Assembly (NCBI GenBank): GCA_016716835.1
Contig: JADJUW010000001.1
Coordinates: 186,001-250,000, forward strand
Reading direction: 5' to 3'
Source: Myxococcales bacterium
GTDB taxonomy: Bacteria > Myxococcota_A > Polyangia > Haliangiales > Haliangiaceae
DNA length: 64,000 bases
Each line of letters begins with the position of its first letter. The first letter of the stretch is position 1. This document shows positions 15,383 to 23,895 of this stretch, one piece after another. The notes under the pieces were generated by a model. It saw only the letters and a list, made by a program, of their open reading frames with translations, was not told the DNA's origin and searched no databases. Both the position numbers and the translations under genes were made by a program.

Positions 15383-18220
15383 TTAGGGCTGCAGCGCCGC
15401 AGCGCAGCGTTGGCAAACATCATTAGGCGAGGTCGCGAGGCTGTCAAACCATTTCCAGCAGCGTTCGCAGCGCAGGCCCGCATGTGCCGCCACGGTCACC
15501 GCGGCGGCGCCTTCCGAAAGCGCCACGCTCGAAACAATAAACAAGTCGGCCAGCTCGGCATGGTGCTTGCGCAGCACCGCGAGGTCGCCAGCCGGAGCGG
15601 CAATTGTCACCGCCGCGTCAATCGATTTGCGCTTGGTGGCGCGAAACGCCTCGAGCTCCTTGTTGACGGTCTCGCGCCAGGCAAGCAGCACCGCGAAGTC
15701 CGCAAACAGCTCGGTTGGCGCGGCTTGCGCGCTCGGCGACGGCATGCGCGCCAAATGGACGCTGGCGGGATCGCCAGCGCGCTTGGGCAGATAGCCCCAA
15801 ATATCTTCGGTCGTAAACGCGAGCACGGGTGCATAGAGCGTAATGACCGCACGCAGCGCCTCGTAAATCACCACCTGCGCCGAGATGCGCGCCGCCGACG
15901 TCACCGCGTCGGAGTACATGCGATCTTTGACAACATCGGAGTACAGCGCCGAGAAATCGACGGTGACAAAATCGGCGATCGCGCGATGCGCGACGTGAAA
16001 TTCGTATTTCTCATACGCCGCGGCTACGCGCGCCACCAGCTCGTCGACGCGGGCGAGCAGATAGCGGTCAACGGCATAAACTTGGCCGTCGGCGCGCGTG
16101 TGCACGCTCGGGTCAAAGCCCGCGAGGTTGCCCAGCGCAAAGCGCGCGCTGTTGCGAAACTTGCGATACCAGTCGGTGAGGCCATCGAGCAGCGCTTGCG
16201 AATACGGGATGTCGTTGCGAAATTCGGTCGACGCTACCCATAGCCGAAACAGTTCGGCGCCAGATTTTTTAATCACGTCATCCGGCGCGATGTAGCTGAC
16301 CTTTTTGCCCTCTTGCTTGGCCTTTTCGATCGCGCTCTTGGAATACGGATTGCCGTGGTCGTCGAGCACAAAGCCGTGCGTGATGACTTGCTTATATGGC
16401 GCCTTGCCGCGCACGCCGACGCTCGCCAGTAGCGAGGAGTGAAACCACCCGCGATGCTGGTCGGAGCCCTCGAGATAGAGATCGATCTGTTCGTAGCCGG
16501 GCTGCTTTTGCTGCATCGCCAGCCACGACACGCCCGATTCAAACCACACGTCGACGATGTCGTTTTCGCGCTCAAAGCCCGAGCCCGGCGCCGCGCAGTT
16601 GGCACACTTGGTGCCCGCTGGCAAAAGTTCGCTCACCGGCAACGTCCACCACGCATCGGCGCCTTTGGCGTCAAAAATGCCCGCCACATGCTCCATGGTC
16701 GCGGCCTCGGCATGCTCGGCATTGCACGACGTGCAGTAGAACGCCGGGATAGGCGTACCCCATAGCCGCTGGCGCGATAGCACCCAATCGGGGCGGTTTT
16801 CGATCATGGCATAAATGCGATTGCGGCCCCACGGCGGCACCCAGGTGGTGGCGTCGATTTCGCGCAGCGCCACCTGGCGCAAGTCATTGTGGTCGATCGA
16901 AACAAACCACTGCGGCGTGGCGCGAAACATGATTGGCCCCTTGCAGCGCCAACAATGCGGAAAACTATGGCGAATCGACTCGCCTGGCGCGTTGAGCAGA
17001 TGGCCTGAGGCGTGAAGTTTCTCCACCAGCTTGGGATTGGCCTCATCGATCGAGACGCCCTTAAATTCGGCGAACTCTTCGGTGTAGCGCCCACGCGCGT
17101 CGATGGGCGACAGCGGCGGCAGGCCATGCGCCATGCCCGTCTTATAGTCATCAGGACCGTGGCCCGGCGCGGTATGCACCAGCCCGGTGCCTTGCTCCGT
17201 GGTGACGTAGTCGGCAAACCACACGCGAAATTCATTGTCGGCGCGCGGCGCGACAAACGGGTGTTGATAGCGCGCGCCTTCCAGCAGCGAAAGCTTTGCC
17301 TGGTCGATCGTCAGCCACGTCGCCTCGGGCGCGTCGAGGCCCACGGCCGTGGCAAACGCCGCCGCGAGGTCGCGCGCGACGAGCAGACGCTCGCCGGCCA
17401 CCTTCGAGGCGATGGCGACATACTCGACGTCGCGGTGCATGGCGATGGCAAGGTTGGAGGGAATCGTCCATGGCGTCGTCGTCCAGATCGGTAGCGCCAA
17501 CGCCTGGCCCGCAAGGCCCGGGTGCAGCGCAGCTGGGTCGATCCCGCCTTGCGCCGCTGGCACCAAGGGGAAGCGCACGTAGATCGAAGGCGAGGCCTTG
17601 TCCTTGTATTCGATTTCCGCTTCCGCCAGCGCGGTGGCGTCGCGGGCGCACCAATACACCGGCTTGTGGCCGCGGTAAAGATATCCGCCGCGCGCAAACG
17701 CCGCGAGCGCGCGCACGATGGCGGATTCGTAGCTGGCATCGAGCGTGAGATACGGCGTTGCCCATTGGCCCAAGATGCCCAGCCGAACAAACTCGCTGCG
17801 TTGCACCTCGACAAAGCGCAGCGCGTAGTCGCGACAGGCCGTGCGCACCTGCGCCAGCGTCATGTCGCGGCGCTTGGCCCCCAGCTCGCGTTCGACTGCC
17901 AGCTCGATCGGCAGGCCATGCGTGTCCCAGCCAGGGACAAATTCGGTGTCAAAACCCGCCATCGTCTTGGACTTGACGACGAGGTCTTTGAGGATCTTAT
18001 TTAGGATGTGCCCGTAGTGAATATTGCCGTTGGCATAGGGCGGGCCGTCGTGCAGGACAAACTTCGGCGAGCCCGCGCGCGCGGCACGGATTTGCTCGTA
18101 CAGCCCAAGCTGCTGCCACTGCGCCAAAATCTGCGGTTCACGCAGCGCGAGATCGCCCTTCATCGGGAACGCCGTCTCTGGTAACCGAACTGAATCTTTA
18201 TATTTTCCTTGCCCCGACAT
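15383..18220 (-). CDS. ileS: Isoleucine-tRNA ligase
   Basis: A class I aminoacyl-tRNA synthetase of 945 residues. The HIGH motif appears as GNIHYGH (about residues 65-71). The editing domain is intact, and the C-terminal zinc site has CERCWKWF and CQRC. The KMSKS loop is unusual: the usual K-M is replaced by P-Y (NPYSKSAIEK, about residue 625), and roughly ten extra residues lie between it and the conserved DDVIKKSGAELFRLWVAS. All other core motifs are normal and the gene is the only ileS here, so it should be active. ATG 18220 is chosen; the in-frame codon at 18241 adds residues with no family match. It is divergent from the dCMP deaminase gene. Confidence 0.94.
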   Translation of the reverse strand: MSGQGKYKDSVRLPETAFPMKGDLALREPQILAQWQQLGLYEQIRAARAGSPKFVLHDGPPYANGNIHYGHILNKILKDLVVKSKTMAGFDTEFVPGWDTHGLPIELAVERELGAKRRDMTLAQVRTACRDYALRFVEVQRSEFVRLGILGQWATPYLTLDASYESAIVRALAAFARGGYLYRGHKPVYWCARDATALAEAEIEYKDKASPSIYVRFPLVPAAQGGIDPAALHPGLAGQALALPIWTTTPWTIPSNLAIAMHRDVEYVAIASKVAGERLLVARDLAAAFATAVGLDAPEATWLTIDQAKLSLLEGARYQHPFVAPRADNEFRVWFADYVTTEQGTGLVHTAPGHGPDDYKTGMAHGLPPLSPIDARGRYTEEFAEFKGVSIDEANPKLVEKLHASGHLLNAPGESIRHSFPHCWRCKGPIMFRATPQWFVSIDHNDLRQVALREIDATTWVPPWGRNRIYAMIENRPDWVLSRQRLWGTPIPAFYCTSCNAEHAEAATMEHVAGIFDAKGADAWWTLPVSELLPAGTKCANCAAPGSGFERENDIVDVWFESGVSWLAMQQKQPGYEQIDLYLEGSDQHRGWFHSSLLASVGVRGKAPYKQVITHGFVLDDHGNPYSKSAIEKAKQEGKKVSYIAPDDVIKKSGAELFRLWVASTEFRNDIPYSQALLDGLTDWYRKFRNSARFALGNLAGFDPSVHTRADGQVYAVDRYLLARVDELVARVAAAYEKYEFHVAHRAIADFVTVDFSALYSDVVKDRMYSDAVTSAARISAQVVIYEALRAVITLYAPVLAFTTEDIWGYLPKRAGDPASVHLARMPSPSAQAAPTELFADFAVLLAWRETVNKELEAFRATKRKSIDAAVTIAAPAGDLAVLRKHHAELADLFIVSSVALSEGAAAVTVAAHAGLRCERCWKWFDSLATSPNDVCQRCAAALQP

Positions 18221-18279
18221 GGCGGCGCGACAGTAGACCAAAAAGACGTTGATCGCGCGGCCGCGGCGGGCAAATTTGC

Positions 18280-18285
18280 TATAGC
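18280..18285 (+). promoter_or_regulatory. -10-like box, leaderless start at 18292
   Basis: TATAGC lies 6 bases before ATG 18292 in the short ileS divergent gap. There is no Shine-Dalgarno sequence and no well-spaced -35 hexamer. Confidence 0.4.
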
Positions 18286-18291
18286 TGGCGC

Positions 18292-18735
18292 ATGGCCAAT
18301 CGCGCGTCTTGGGACGAATATTTCATGAGCATCGCGCAGGTCGTGGCGACGCGCTCCACCTGCGAGCGCAAGTATGTTGGCGCGGTGATCGTGCGCAACA
18401 AGACCATCTTGTCGACGGGGTACAACGGCTCCATTCGCGGGCTGCCGCATTGCACGGAAGCTGGCCATATGATGGAGGACGGACACTGCGTAGCGACGAT
18501 CCATGCCGAGACCAATGCGATCCTCCAGGCGGCGCGTAACGGCGTCATGATCGACGGCGCGTCGATTTACGTCACCGCGAGTCCTTGTTGGAACTGCTTT
18601 AAACAGCTTGCGAACGCCGGGATCACCCGTATTTGTTACGGCGAGTTTTATCGCGACACGCGCAGCTTAGAGGTGGCTACTGCAGTTGGCATCGAACTTA
18701 TTCATGTGCCGATCGCGTCCCCGCCTGGTGCTTAA
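18292..18735 (+). CDS. Deoxycytidylate (dCMP) deaminase family protein
   Basis: A zinc deaminase of 147 residues that turns dCMP into dUMP, feeding dTTP synthesis. The metal and proton-shuttle site is complete: His71-Ala-Glu73 in TIHAETNAIL and Cys99/Cys102 in SPCWNCF. WDEYFMSIAQVVATRSTCERKYVGAVIV is the normal N-terminal region of the family, and TGYNGSIRGLPHC is the typical ligand loop. It is related to ComEB-type proteins, which are also dCMP deaminases. It stands alone, divergent from ileS. Confidence 0.9.
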   Translation: MANRASWDEYFMSIAQVVATRSTCERKYVGAVIVRNKTILSTGYNGSIRGLPHCTEAGHMMEDGHCVATIHAETNAILQAARNGVMIDGASIYVTASPCWNCFKQLANAGITRICYGEFYRDTRSLEVATAVGIELIHVPIASPPGA

Positions 18736-18813
18736 GATACTGAAATAACTTGAGCCCCCGGTCTGCGCCGGAACGCCCGCGGCCTTTGGTTTGCAAATGG
18801 GGGGCGTTTTCCT

Positions 18814-18819
18814 TAGGCT
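18814..18819 (+). promoter_or_regulatory. -10-like box, leaderless start at 18826
   Basis: TAGGCT lies 6 bases before ATG 18826. The 90-base gap also contains a weak AACGCCC/GGGCGTT inverted repeat ending in TTTT (18769-18811) that could end the deaminase transcript. Confidence 0.35.
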
Positions 18820-18825
18820 ATTTGA

Positions 18826-19692
18826 ATGGCTCAACTCGGTCTGACCAACCCAGCGCCCGCGCGCGTGCCAGCGGCACTGCTGCTTGCGCTCGCCTGGCTG
18901 CTCTTGGTCCCGGCGCAGGCCGGCGCGGACGATGGCGCCAAGCGCCGCCCCACAGCCAAGGCCACCTCCACCAAAGTTCAAGCTAAGGCCAAGGCCAAGG
19001 CTAAGCCTAAGGCAGCCGGGAAGTCATCCAAGGCCAAACCGGCGGCCCGCGGCGGCAAAAAGGTTGCGGCGGCGAGCGGAAAAACCTCGCGCAAAAAGAA
19101 GGCGCGGCGTCCGCGCTTTGTCGGCCACAACGCCCCAGCGAGCACGCTGCGCACCGAACCGCTCGCCAAGCCCTCGGGTGAAATTTGGTTGTGGGCCGAA
19201 AACCTCAATGAAGAGCTAAAAGTTCAAATCTATCGCGAAGACGGCTCCCTCAATGATGAGGTGCTGGCGCAGCTTGATGACGTCTTTCGCTGCAAGCGCA
19301 CCCACGATGTGCGCGCCGTCCGCCCTGAACTCTACGAAATGCTCTCGCGCATTTACGATCAGTTTGGCCAGCAACGCCTGATTCTCGTCAGCGGCTACCG
19401 CGCCACCGAACGCGCGGGCAGCCGGCATCATCATGCCTCGGCGATGGATTTGCGCGTACCCGGCGTTTCGATCAAAGAGGTCTACGCCTATGCCCAATCG
19501 CTCGATACCGGGGGCATGGGCATCGGCATCTATCCCAACAGCGGCTTTGTCCACGTCGACTTTCGCGCGCCCGCATCGCCAAGCTATCGCTGGACCGACT
19601 ACTCCCCACCAGGTGGCGGCAAGGTCACCAAAAAAGGCCGCCGTCCGGCGACCAAGAGCAACAAAGCCACGAAGCGCCGGCCAAACGTTTAG
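18826..19692 (+). CDS. YcbK-like M15 (DUF882) peptidoglycan endopeptidase
   Basis: A 288-residue exported protein. The signal peptide is about residues 13-34 (ALLLALAWLLLVPAQAGA). A long Lys/Ala repeat linker follows (about 40-95). The C-terminal M15 domain has SGYRATERAGSRHHHASAMDL, with the zinc ligands His and Asp, and GFVHVDFRAP, with the third ligand His. MepK/YcbK enzymes cleave peptidoglycan cross-links in the periplasm. The basic linker and the basic C-terminal tail may bind cell wall or DNA, an inference from composition. The stop codon (TAG 19690-19692) directly abuts hairpin repeat copy A. Confidence 0.82.
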   Translation: MAQLGLTNPAPARVPAALLLALAWLLLVPAQAGADDGAKRRPTAKATSTKVQAKAKAKAKPKAAGKSSKAKPAARGGKKVAAASGKTSRKKKARRPRFVGHNAPASTLRTEPLAKPSGEIWLWAENLNEELKVQIYREDGSLNDEVLAQLDDVFRCKRTHDVRAVRPELYEMLSRIYDQFGQQRLILVSGYRATERAGSRHHHASAMDLRVPGVSIKEVYAYAQSLDTGGMGIGIYPNSGFVHVDFRAPASPSYRWTDYSPPGGGKVTKKGRRPATKSNKATKRRPNV

Positions 19693-19816
19693 ACAGAAAC
19701 GCATTGAGTGGGGATCTTGCGGTGTACGGCTTCGCGAGCCTCGTTACAGCCAGACGGCTGCGCCTCGGCATCGCTGCAGGCGTGCACCGCAATCTCCTCC
19801 ACCCACTGCGTTCTGT
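19693..19816. repeat. Structured hairpin repeat, copy A
   Basis: A 124-base element starting at the base after the peptidase stop codon. Outer arms beginning ACAGAA and ending TTCTGT are imperfect inverted repeats of about 30 bases. An inner closing stem TTGCGGTG/CACCGCAA (19717-19724, 19785-19792) is perfect. Inside it are three small hairpins: GGCT/AGCC (19728-19740), CAGCC/GGCTG (19747-19760) and CGCCT/AGGCG (19761-19782). The core of about 60 bases recurs at copy B (inverted, outer arms also shared) and copy C (same orientation, different arms). It could act as terminator, structured RNA or ssDNA transposition substrate. It has no U-tract. Confidence 0.8.
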
Positions 19817-19866
19817 TCTCCGCCATTTTAGGATTTAGATTGTACGTATCTGGTTAACGTCCGAGT

Positions 19867-20208
19867 TTACGTCCAGGTCGCCCAAATGTCGGGCGCAAAC
19901 CCAAGCGTCGCCTGCGCGCCGTTGCGCACGATCGGCGTCTTGCACAGGAGTGGATCGTCGAGCAACAGGCTCTCAAGGCGCGCCGCCGAGGGCGAGCCAT
20001 GCGCCAGGCCCTTGTCGAGATAGCGGCGGCTGGTGGTGTCGAGCATCGCCTGGACGCCACCGACGCGCGCGGCGACGCTGCGCAGCTCGCCGGGCGCGAG
20101 GCCCTTGCTCGCCAAGTCGACGGCGTGAAACTTGATGCCACGTTCCTTAAACCAACGCTCGGCCTTGCGCGTGTCGGGGCATTTTTTGGTGCCAAAGACT
20201 TGGATGTT
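19867..20208 (-). CDS. ArsC/Spx-family thioredoxin-fold protein
   Basis: A 113-residue cytosolic protein of the arsenate reductase-like family. The redox segment is FGTKKCPDTRKAERWFKERG, with a single Cys about residue 10 followed by DTRKA. The C-terminal half has DPLLCKTPIVRNGAQATLGF, the family cis-Pro loop. It resembles ArsC-like relatives of Spx/YffB rather than detoxifying ArsC; a reductase or glutathione-linked role is plausible but unproven. GTG 20208 starts right at the conserved NIQVFGTKKC strand and is preceded by GGGG; an upstream ATG at 20241 is less likely. The gene sits alone between hairpin repeats A and B. Confidence 0.75.
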   Translation of the reverse strand, partial: NIQVFGTKKCPDTRKAERWFKERGIKFHAVDLASKGLAPGELRSVAARVGGVQAMLDTTSRRYLDKGLAHGSPSAARLESLLLDDPLLCKTPIVRNGAQATLGFAPDIWATWT

Positions 20209-20282
20209 CACGAGTGGTCCCCTTTTAACTGAGGCATGCACATAACCTGAAATTCATAATTTAAGATCCAAAATGGCGAAGA

Positions 20283-20418
20283 ACAGAACGCAGTGGGTGG
20301 AGGAGATTGCGGTGCGCGCCTGCAGCGATGCCGAGGCGCAGCCGTCTGGCTGTAACGAGGCTCGCGAAGCCGTACACCGGTCGATTATTGTCTCCGGCCC
20401 CACTCAATGCGTTTCTGT
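20283..20418. repeat. Structured hairpin repeat, copy B (inverted relative to A)
   Basis: On the minus strand this repeats copy A almost base for base over the core and the outer arms (starting ACAGAAACGCATTGAGTGGGG). Homology extends to about 20269. Between the left arm and the core there is a different 20-base insert, and the closing stem is CGGTG/CACCG. It begins 9 bases after the stop codon of the S37 peptidase gene. Copies A and B thus form inverted repeats of about 130 bases around the ArsC-like gene, and recombination between them would invert it. Confidence 0.8.
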
Positions 20419-20427
20419 TTGGCGCAA

Positions 20428-21933
20428 TTAGTGGCGCAGGCGCTGCGGATCGTAGGCCGCCGCCCGGTGGGGGACGCGGGCCGGCGCCATCACTTTTTGC
20501 GCGTTGGCGAAGTCGATCACCGGCGGGGTGCCGAGCCAGGTCGACAAGCTAGCCATAAGCGTCGCACGATCCTCGGGGGCCATCTCAAACAGGCCCGCGC
20601 CGTGGTTGCCGCGCGCAACCTCATACTTCTGCACCGCGGTCCGTGTCGGCGCGGCGATGGCGCCGGCGGTCCATGGGTCGAACTCGCCGTAGATAAACGC
20701 AATATCGGTGGCCTCGTCGGCGACCCACGCGAGCGTGTCAATCACGGCGCTATTGTCGTAGGGCAGGTCGACGTCTTTGGGCGCATACGTTTGCGACGTA
20801 TCAGTTCCTGGATAGCGCAAGAGGTCGGCAATCAGCGACTCAGGCGGCAGGTAGTCGCCGAGTTGGGTCGCGGCCTGGTAGTAATAGGCCGCGTAGTCCT
20901 CGATCGTCGCGTCGCTTACCAAATAGTCGATGCCGACGACGACGTCGAGATAATCGAGGATTTCTTCGTCGCTTGCCGTTTCGTCCGGAATCGTCTCGCA
21001 GTTATAGTCTTCATAGTCGGGGCCGATATATTGCCAAAACGCCCAAGGCGCCTCGATGATGAGGTGTTCAAACGCCACGTCGGCGCTGCCGAGGTGAGCA
21101 TACGTGCCTCCCATCAACGGCACGATGTCGTCGCGACGCGTCAGTGCCAGCCGCTGAAACTCGACCCACGACGCGCGACAGGCCGCCTGCTCGTCGCCGC
21201 CAACTTGATTCAGAAACGCCTCGTAGCGGGGATCCGCGAGTTGCGGCGTAAACGGCGCGACGTAGGCCAGCGTGCCGTCGAAGTCGCACGGGCTGAGCTT
21301 GCGATGAAAGGTCGCGGTCTTGCCGCCCTTGCTGCCCCCTGTGTTTATCCAGCCGCCCGGGAACATGAAGCGAAGCGCACGCACCCAACGGTGTTCGTCG
21401 AGCGCCTGTTGCCGAATTGTCAGCTTGCTCCAGTCGCGTGGGCTTGGCGTTGACGGCCCAAAAAATCGATGCTCGATCTCAATTTGGTTGGTGCCAAAGA
21501 TCAGCGCCGGTTCGCTGAGATAGCCGCCGAGATGGTAGCCGCTGGTGTAGAACACCATGGGCGCCTCCGCGCCCGCGACATACAGGACGGCGTGCTGGGT
21601 AAACGTACCTACCGACAAATCGGCGTGGTCTATCGGTTGCTCGAGCGTAAGATCAAAACGCTGCCGCGGCGTCGGGCCGCCCGTATCGCCGGCTTCGTTG
21701 CGCGTGGCGGTGAGGCCGGGCACGCAAGCGAGCTGGCCCTCGATATCCGTGGCGTCGCAACTTGGCGCGGTGACCTCGCAGCTAGTGACCGTCTGGTTGT
21801 CGTCCGGCGCGGCGTCGTCACCGCCACAGGCGGTCGCGGCCAGCGCGCCCAGCAAAACCGCTGCGAGGAGGTGAGCGCGTGGTCGCGGCGGCCGCGTTCG
21901 TGTGGTCGCGGTCGGCGAAGTTTGCAGATTCAT
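20428..21933 (-). CDS. Secreted S37-family (PS-10) serine peptidase, lipoprotein
   Basis: A 501-residue surface or periplasmic protein. The basic N-terminus is followed by a lipobox (LLGALAATAC, Cys about 36). The body matches the S37 tripeptidyl-aminopeptidase-like family: the strand MVFYTSGYHLG, IEIEHRFFGPS, the nucleophile elbow INTGGSKGGKTATFHR (Ser in GSKGG), and an acid/His region near FIYGEFDPWTAG and VARGNHGAG. These enzymes release short N-terminal peptides, fitting a predatory, protein-degrading lifestyle (inference). It is divergent from the AgmX-like gene. A TAAGCT box 6 bases before ATG 21933 supports the start. Confidence 0.82.
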   Translation of the reverse strand: MNLQTSPTATTRTRPPRPRAHLLAAVLLGALAATACGGDDAAPDDNQTVTSCEVTAPSCDATDIEGQLACVPGLTATRNEAGDTGGPTPRQRFDLTLEQPIDHADLSVGTFTQHAVLYVAGAEAPMVFYTSGYHLGGYLSEPALIFGTNQIEIEHRFFGPSTPSPRDWSKLTIRQQALDEHRWVRALRFMFPGGWINTGGSKGGKTATFHRKLSPCDFDGTLAYVAPFTPQLADPRYEAFLNQVGGDEQAACRASWVEFQRLALTRRDDIVPLMGGTYAHLGSADVAFEHLIIEAPWAFWQYIGPDYEDYNCETIPDETASDEEILDYLDVVVGIDYLVSDATIEDYAAYYYQAATQLGDYLPPESLIADLLRYPGTDTSQTYAPKDVDLPYDNSAVIDTLAWVADEATDIAFIYGEFDPWTAGAIAAPTRTAVQKYEVARGNHGAGLFEMAPEDRATLMASLSTWLGTPPVIDFANAQKVMAPARVPHRAAAYDPQRLRH

Positions 21934-21939
21934 GCCCCG

Positions 21940-21945
21940 AGCTTA
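21940..21945 (-). promoter_or_regulatory. -10-like box, leaderless start at 21933
   Basis: On the minus strand TAAGCT lies 6 bases before ATG 21933; no Shine-Dalgarno sequence is present. Confidence 0.35.
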
Positions 21946-21982
21946 CGACAGCGCCGCGGCTTTTGAGACCAATAAATTTCGG

Positions 21983-22004
21983 GCCGCGGGGCGTACCCCG
22001 CGGC
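21983..22004. promoter_or_regulatory. Perfect 9-bp inverted repeat in a divergent promoter region
   Basis: GCCGCGGGG and CCCCGCGGC flank a 4-base loop CGTA, about 50 bases upstream of the S37 peptidase start and 195 upstream of the AgmX-like gene. With no adjacent U-tract on either strand it is more likely an operator or structured leader than a terminator. The rest of the 265-base gap shows no gene. Confidence 0.35.
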
Positions 22005-22198
22005 GGGCGCAAAAAAATATGGAACCGCGCGGAGGGCGCGTTGTCAGGGTAAGGGAAGAGCGAGGCGTTGCGAACAACGGCGTGGCTGGTGCAGTAGCCA
22101 GGGCGACGTGTGGCGCATCACGTCGCAACGCAGAATTGCGAGCTGTCCGTGCGTCGAAGTGCGACGCGCGGCGCGGCCGCCCCTACCGGAGGTCCGTC

Positions 22199-23863
22199 AT
22201 GTCAAATGTTCAATACGCCAGCAATGTCCAACCTACAGAACCCCCCACCATCGAGGTAAGCGCGGCGCTTGGCTCGTCGGTGCTAACCGTGAAGCATCTG
22301 ACCCATCCGCAGCTTGCCGATGGCGGTGGCCGGGCGCGGGCGTATGCCGCCTTGGCTGCGATCTCGTTAATCGCCGCCGTGGCAGCGTTTGTCATTGCGG
22401 TGCGCGGCGCGGCATACAACGCCGCTGGGGCCGACGAATGGGTGAACAAGCTTGGGCGGCCCGCCTATGCCTTTCGCCCACATATGGTGGGGCGGCAGGC
22501 CGACGCGATTGCGTTGCTCGGGCTGCTCGGCGGCCTCGGGTTTGCCATCGCGGCCTTGGCGGCTCGACGTCGTGATCGACAATCTCCGGTTTTTACCATC
22601 GGCAGCGCGCCGGGCGTCGAGCTAGCGACGACCGCAGCACCGGCCACATCATTTTGCCTCGTGGCACCGCGCGGCGATGAGTTTGTCTTTTCGGTCGCGC
22701 CCGGCATGACCGGCGATGTGGTGTCGCGCGGCGTGGTGACACCGTTTGCCGACGAGGTGCGTGACATCGTCATCCCGCGCGATGGCTACATCGCGGCGAA
22801 GCTGGGCACCATTACCTATCGCGCAACCGCCGTGGTCCGGCCACAGGCGCAACCCGTGGCGTGGCTGGCCTCGCTCGATACCTCGTTTCTTGCTTATGCG
22901 GGCGTGACGTTCTTTGCCTGCTTTGGCCTGCTCGGGTTGCTCTATCAGATCGCGCCGCCCGGCGAGGGTATCGATGCCGACATGGGGCTTGACGATGCGG
23001 GGCTGCTGTCGGCGCGCGCCGACGCCAAGGAAGACGTCAAGCTAGACGATGCTGACGTGCCGCAGCCAAGCGACGTGGCAGACGCAGGTGGCTCGGGCGC
23101 GGCGATGGCGCTGGCGTCGGGGCAGATGGGCAGCAAGACCTCAGACCGCAGCGAGGGACGCTACAAGATGGCCAAGACCAGCGAGGAGCAGATGATCGCG
23201 CGGCAGGCGAGTGAAGCCGCGGCCTCTGGTGGTGCGATCGGCCAAGCCTTCGCCGCCAGCGGCGGCGCGGTGTTCGCGTCGTTGACGGGTAGCGGCGACG
23301 CTACGTCTGGGCTTGATGACATCGACATTCAGGGCGGCTTGCATGGCACCGTTCCTGGCGAAATGCGCGGCGGCTTTGGCTTTGGCCCCAACGGCTTTGA
23401 GCCAGGTGGCGGCGGCAATCGCTGGGGCACGGTGGGCCTTGACGATAACGGACGCATTGGCCACAACAAAGGCACGGGCAGCGAATACACCGTCGGCCCA
23501 GGTGGAGGCGGTAGTCGGCGCCGCGCCTCTGTGGCTCCCGAACCCTCGCTCGGCACGCCCGAGGTCAGCGGCGAACTCGACCAAGCGACCATCCGTCGCT
23601 ACGTCAAACGCAACATGGAAAAAATCCGTTCGTGCTATGAGCGCCAGTTGCTCGCCGACCCAACGCTGCAGGGCACCGTCGTGGTGCAGTTCTTCATCGG
23701 CCCCACCGGCTCGGTGACCTCAGCGACGGCGCGCGGCCTGCACGGAAATGTCTCAACCTGCCTGGCCGAGGTGGTGAGCCACATCTCGTTTCCGCGGCCC
23801 GGCGGCGGCGCCGGGGTGCACGTGAAATCGTATCCGTTTGAGTTTCGCCCAAGCGGTAGCTAA
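22199..23863 (+). CDS. AgmX/PglI-type protein with TonB-like C-terminal domain
   Basis: A 554-residue envelope protein. Two membrane segments lie near the N-terminus (about residues 48-68 and 95-115) and a third near 220-240. A long low-complexity region with Gly-rich repeats (GFGFGPNGFEPGGGGN) follows. The C-terminal 95 residues form the TonB-like AgmX/PglI domain (TIRRYVKRNMEKIRSCYERQL, VVVQFFIGPTGSVTSA, CLAEVVSHISFPRP) with the two family cysteines. Related Myxococcus proteins act in gliding motility and envelope energy transduction. The start is set by a strong Shine-Dalgarno sequence, GGAGG, 6 bases before ATG 22199; the open frame extending upstream to 21902 is not coding. Confidence 0.82.
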   Translation: MSNVQYASNVQPTEPPTIEVSAALGSSVLTVKHLTHPQLADGGGRARAYAALAAISLIAAVAAFVIAVRGAAYNAAGADEWVNKLGRPAYAFRPHMVGRQADAIALLGLLGGLGFAIAALAARRRDRQSPVFTIGSAPGVELATTAAPATSFCLVAPRGDEFVFSVAPGMTGDVVSRGVVTPFADEVRDIVIPRDGYIAAKLGTITYRATAVVRPQAQPVAWLASLDTSFLAYAGVTFFACFGLLGLLYQIAPPGEGIDADMGLDDAGLLSARADAKEDVKLDDADVPQPSDVADAGGSGAAMALASGQMGSKTSDRSEGRYKMAKTSEEQMIARQASEAAASGGAIGQAFAASGGAVFASLTGSGDATSGLDDIDIQGGLHGTVPGEMRGGFGFGPNGFEPGGGGNRWGTVGLDDNGRIGHNKGTGSEYTVGPGGGGSRRRASVAPEPSLGTPEVSGELDQATIRRYVKRNMEKIRSCYERQLLADPTLQGTVVVQFFIGPTGSVTSATARGLHGNVSTCLAEVVSHISFPRPGGGAGVHVKSYPFEFRPSGS

Positions 23864-23895
23864 CGGCGGCAATAAAGACGTCGACGCATGACGGG

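Noticed and set aside
15410..16243. Open frame of 277 codons on the plus strand over ileS
   Set aside because: Antisense shadow of the zinc-ribbon end of ileS, without start signal or family match.
20407..21453. Open frame of 348 codons opposite the S37 peptidase gene
   Set aside because: Antisense shadow; the minus strand carries a clear lipobox and S37 motifs.
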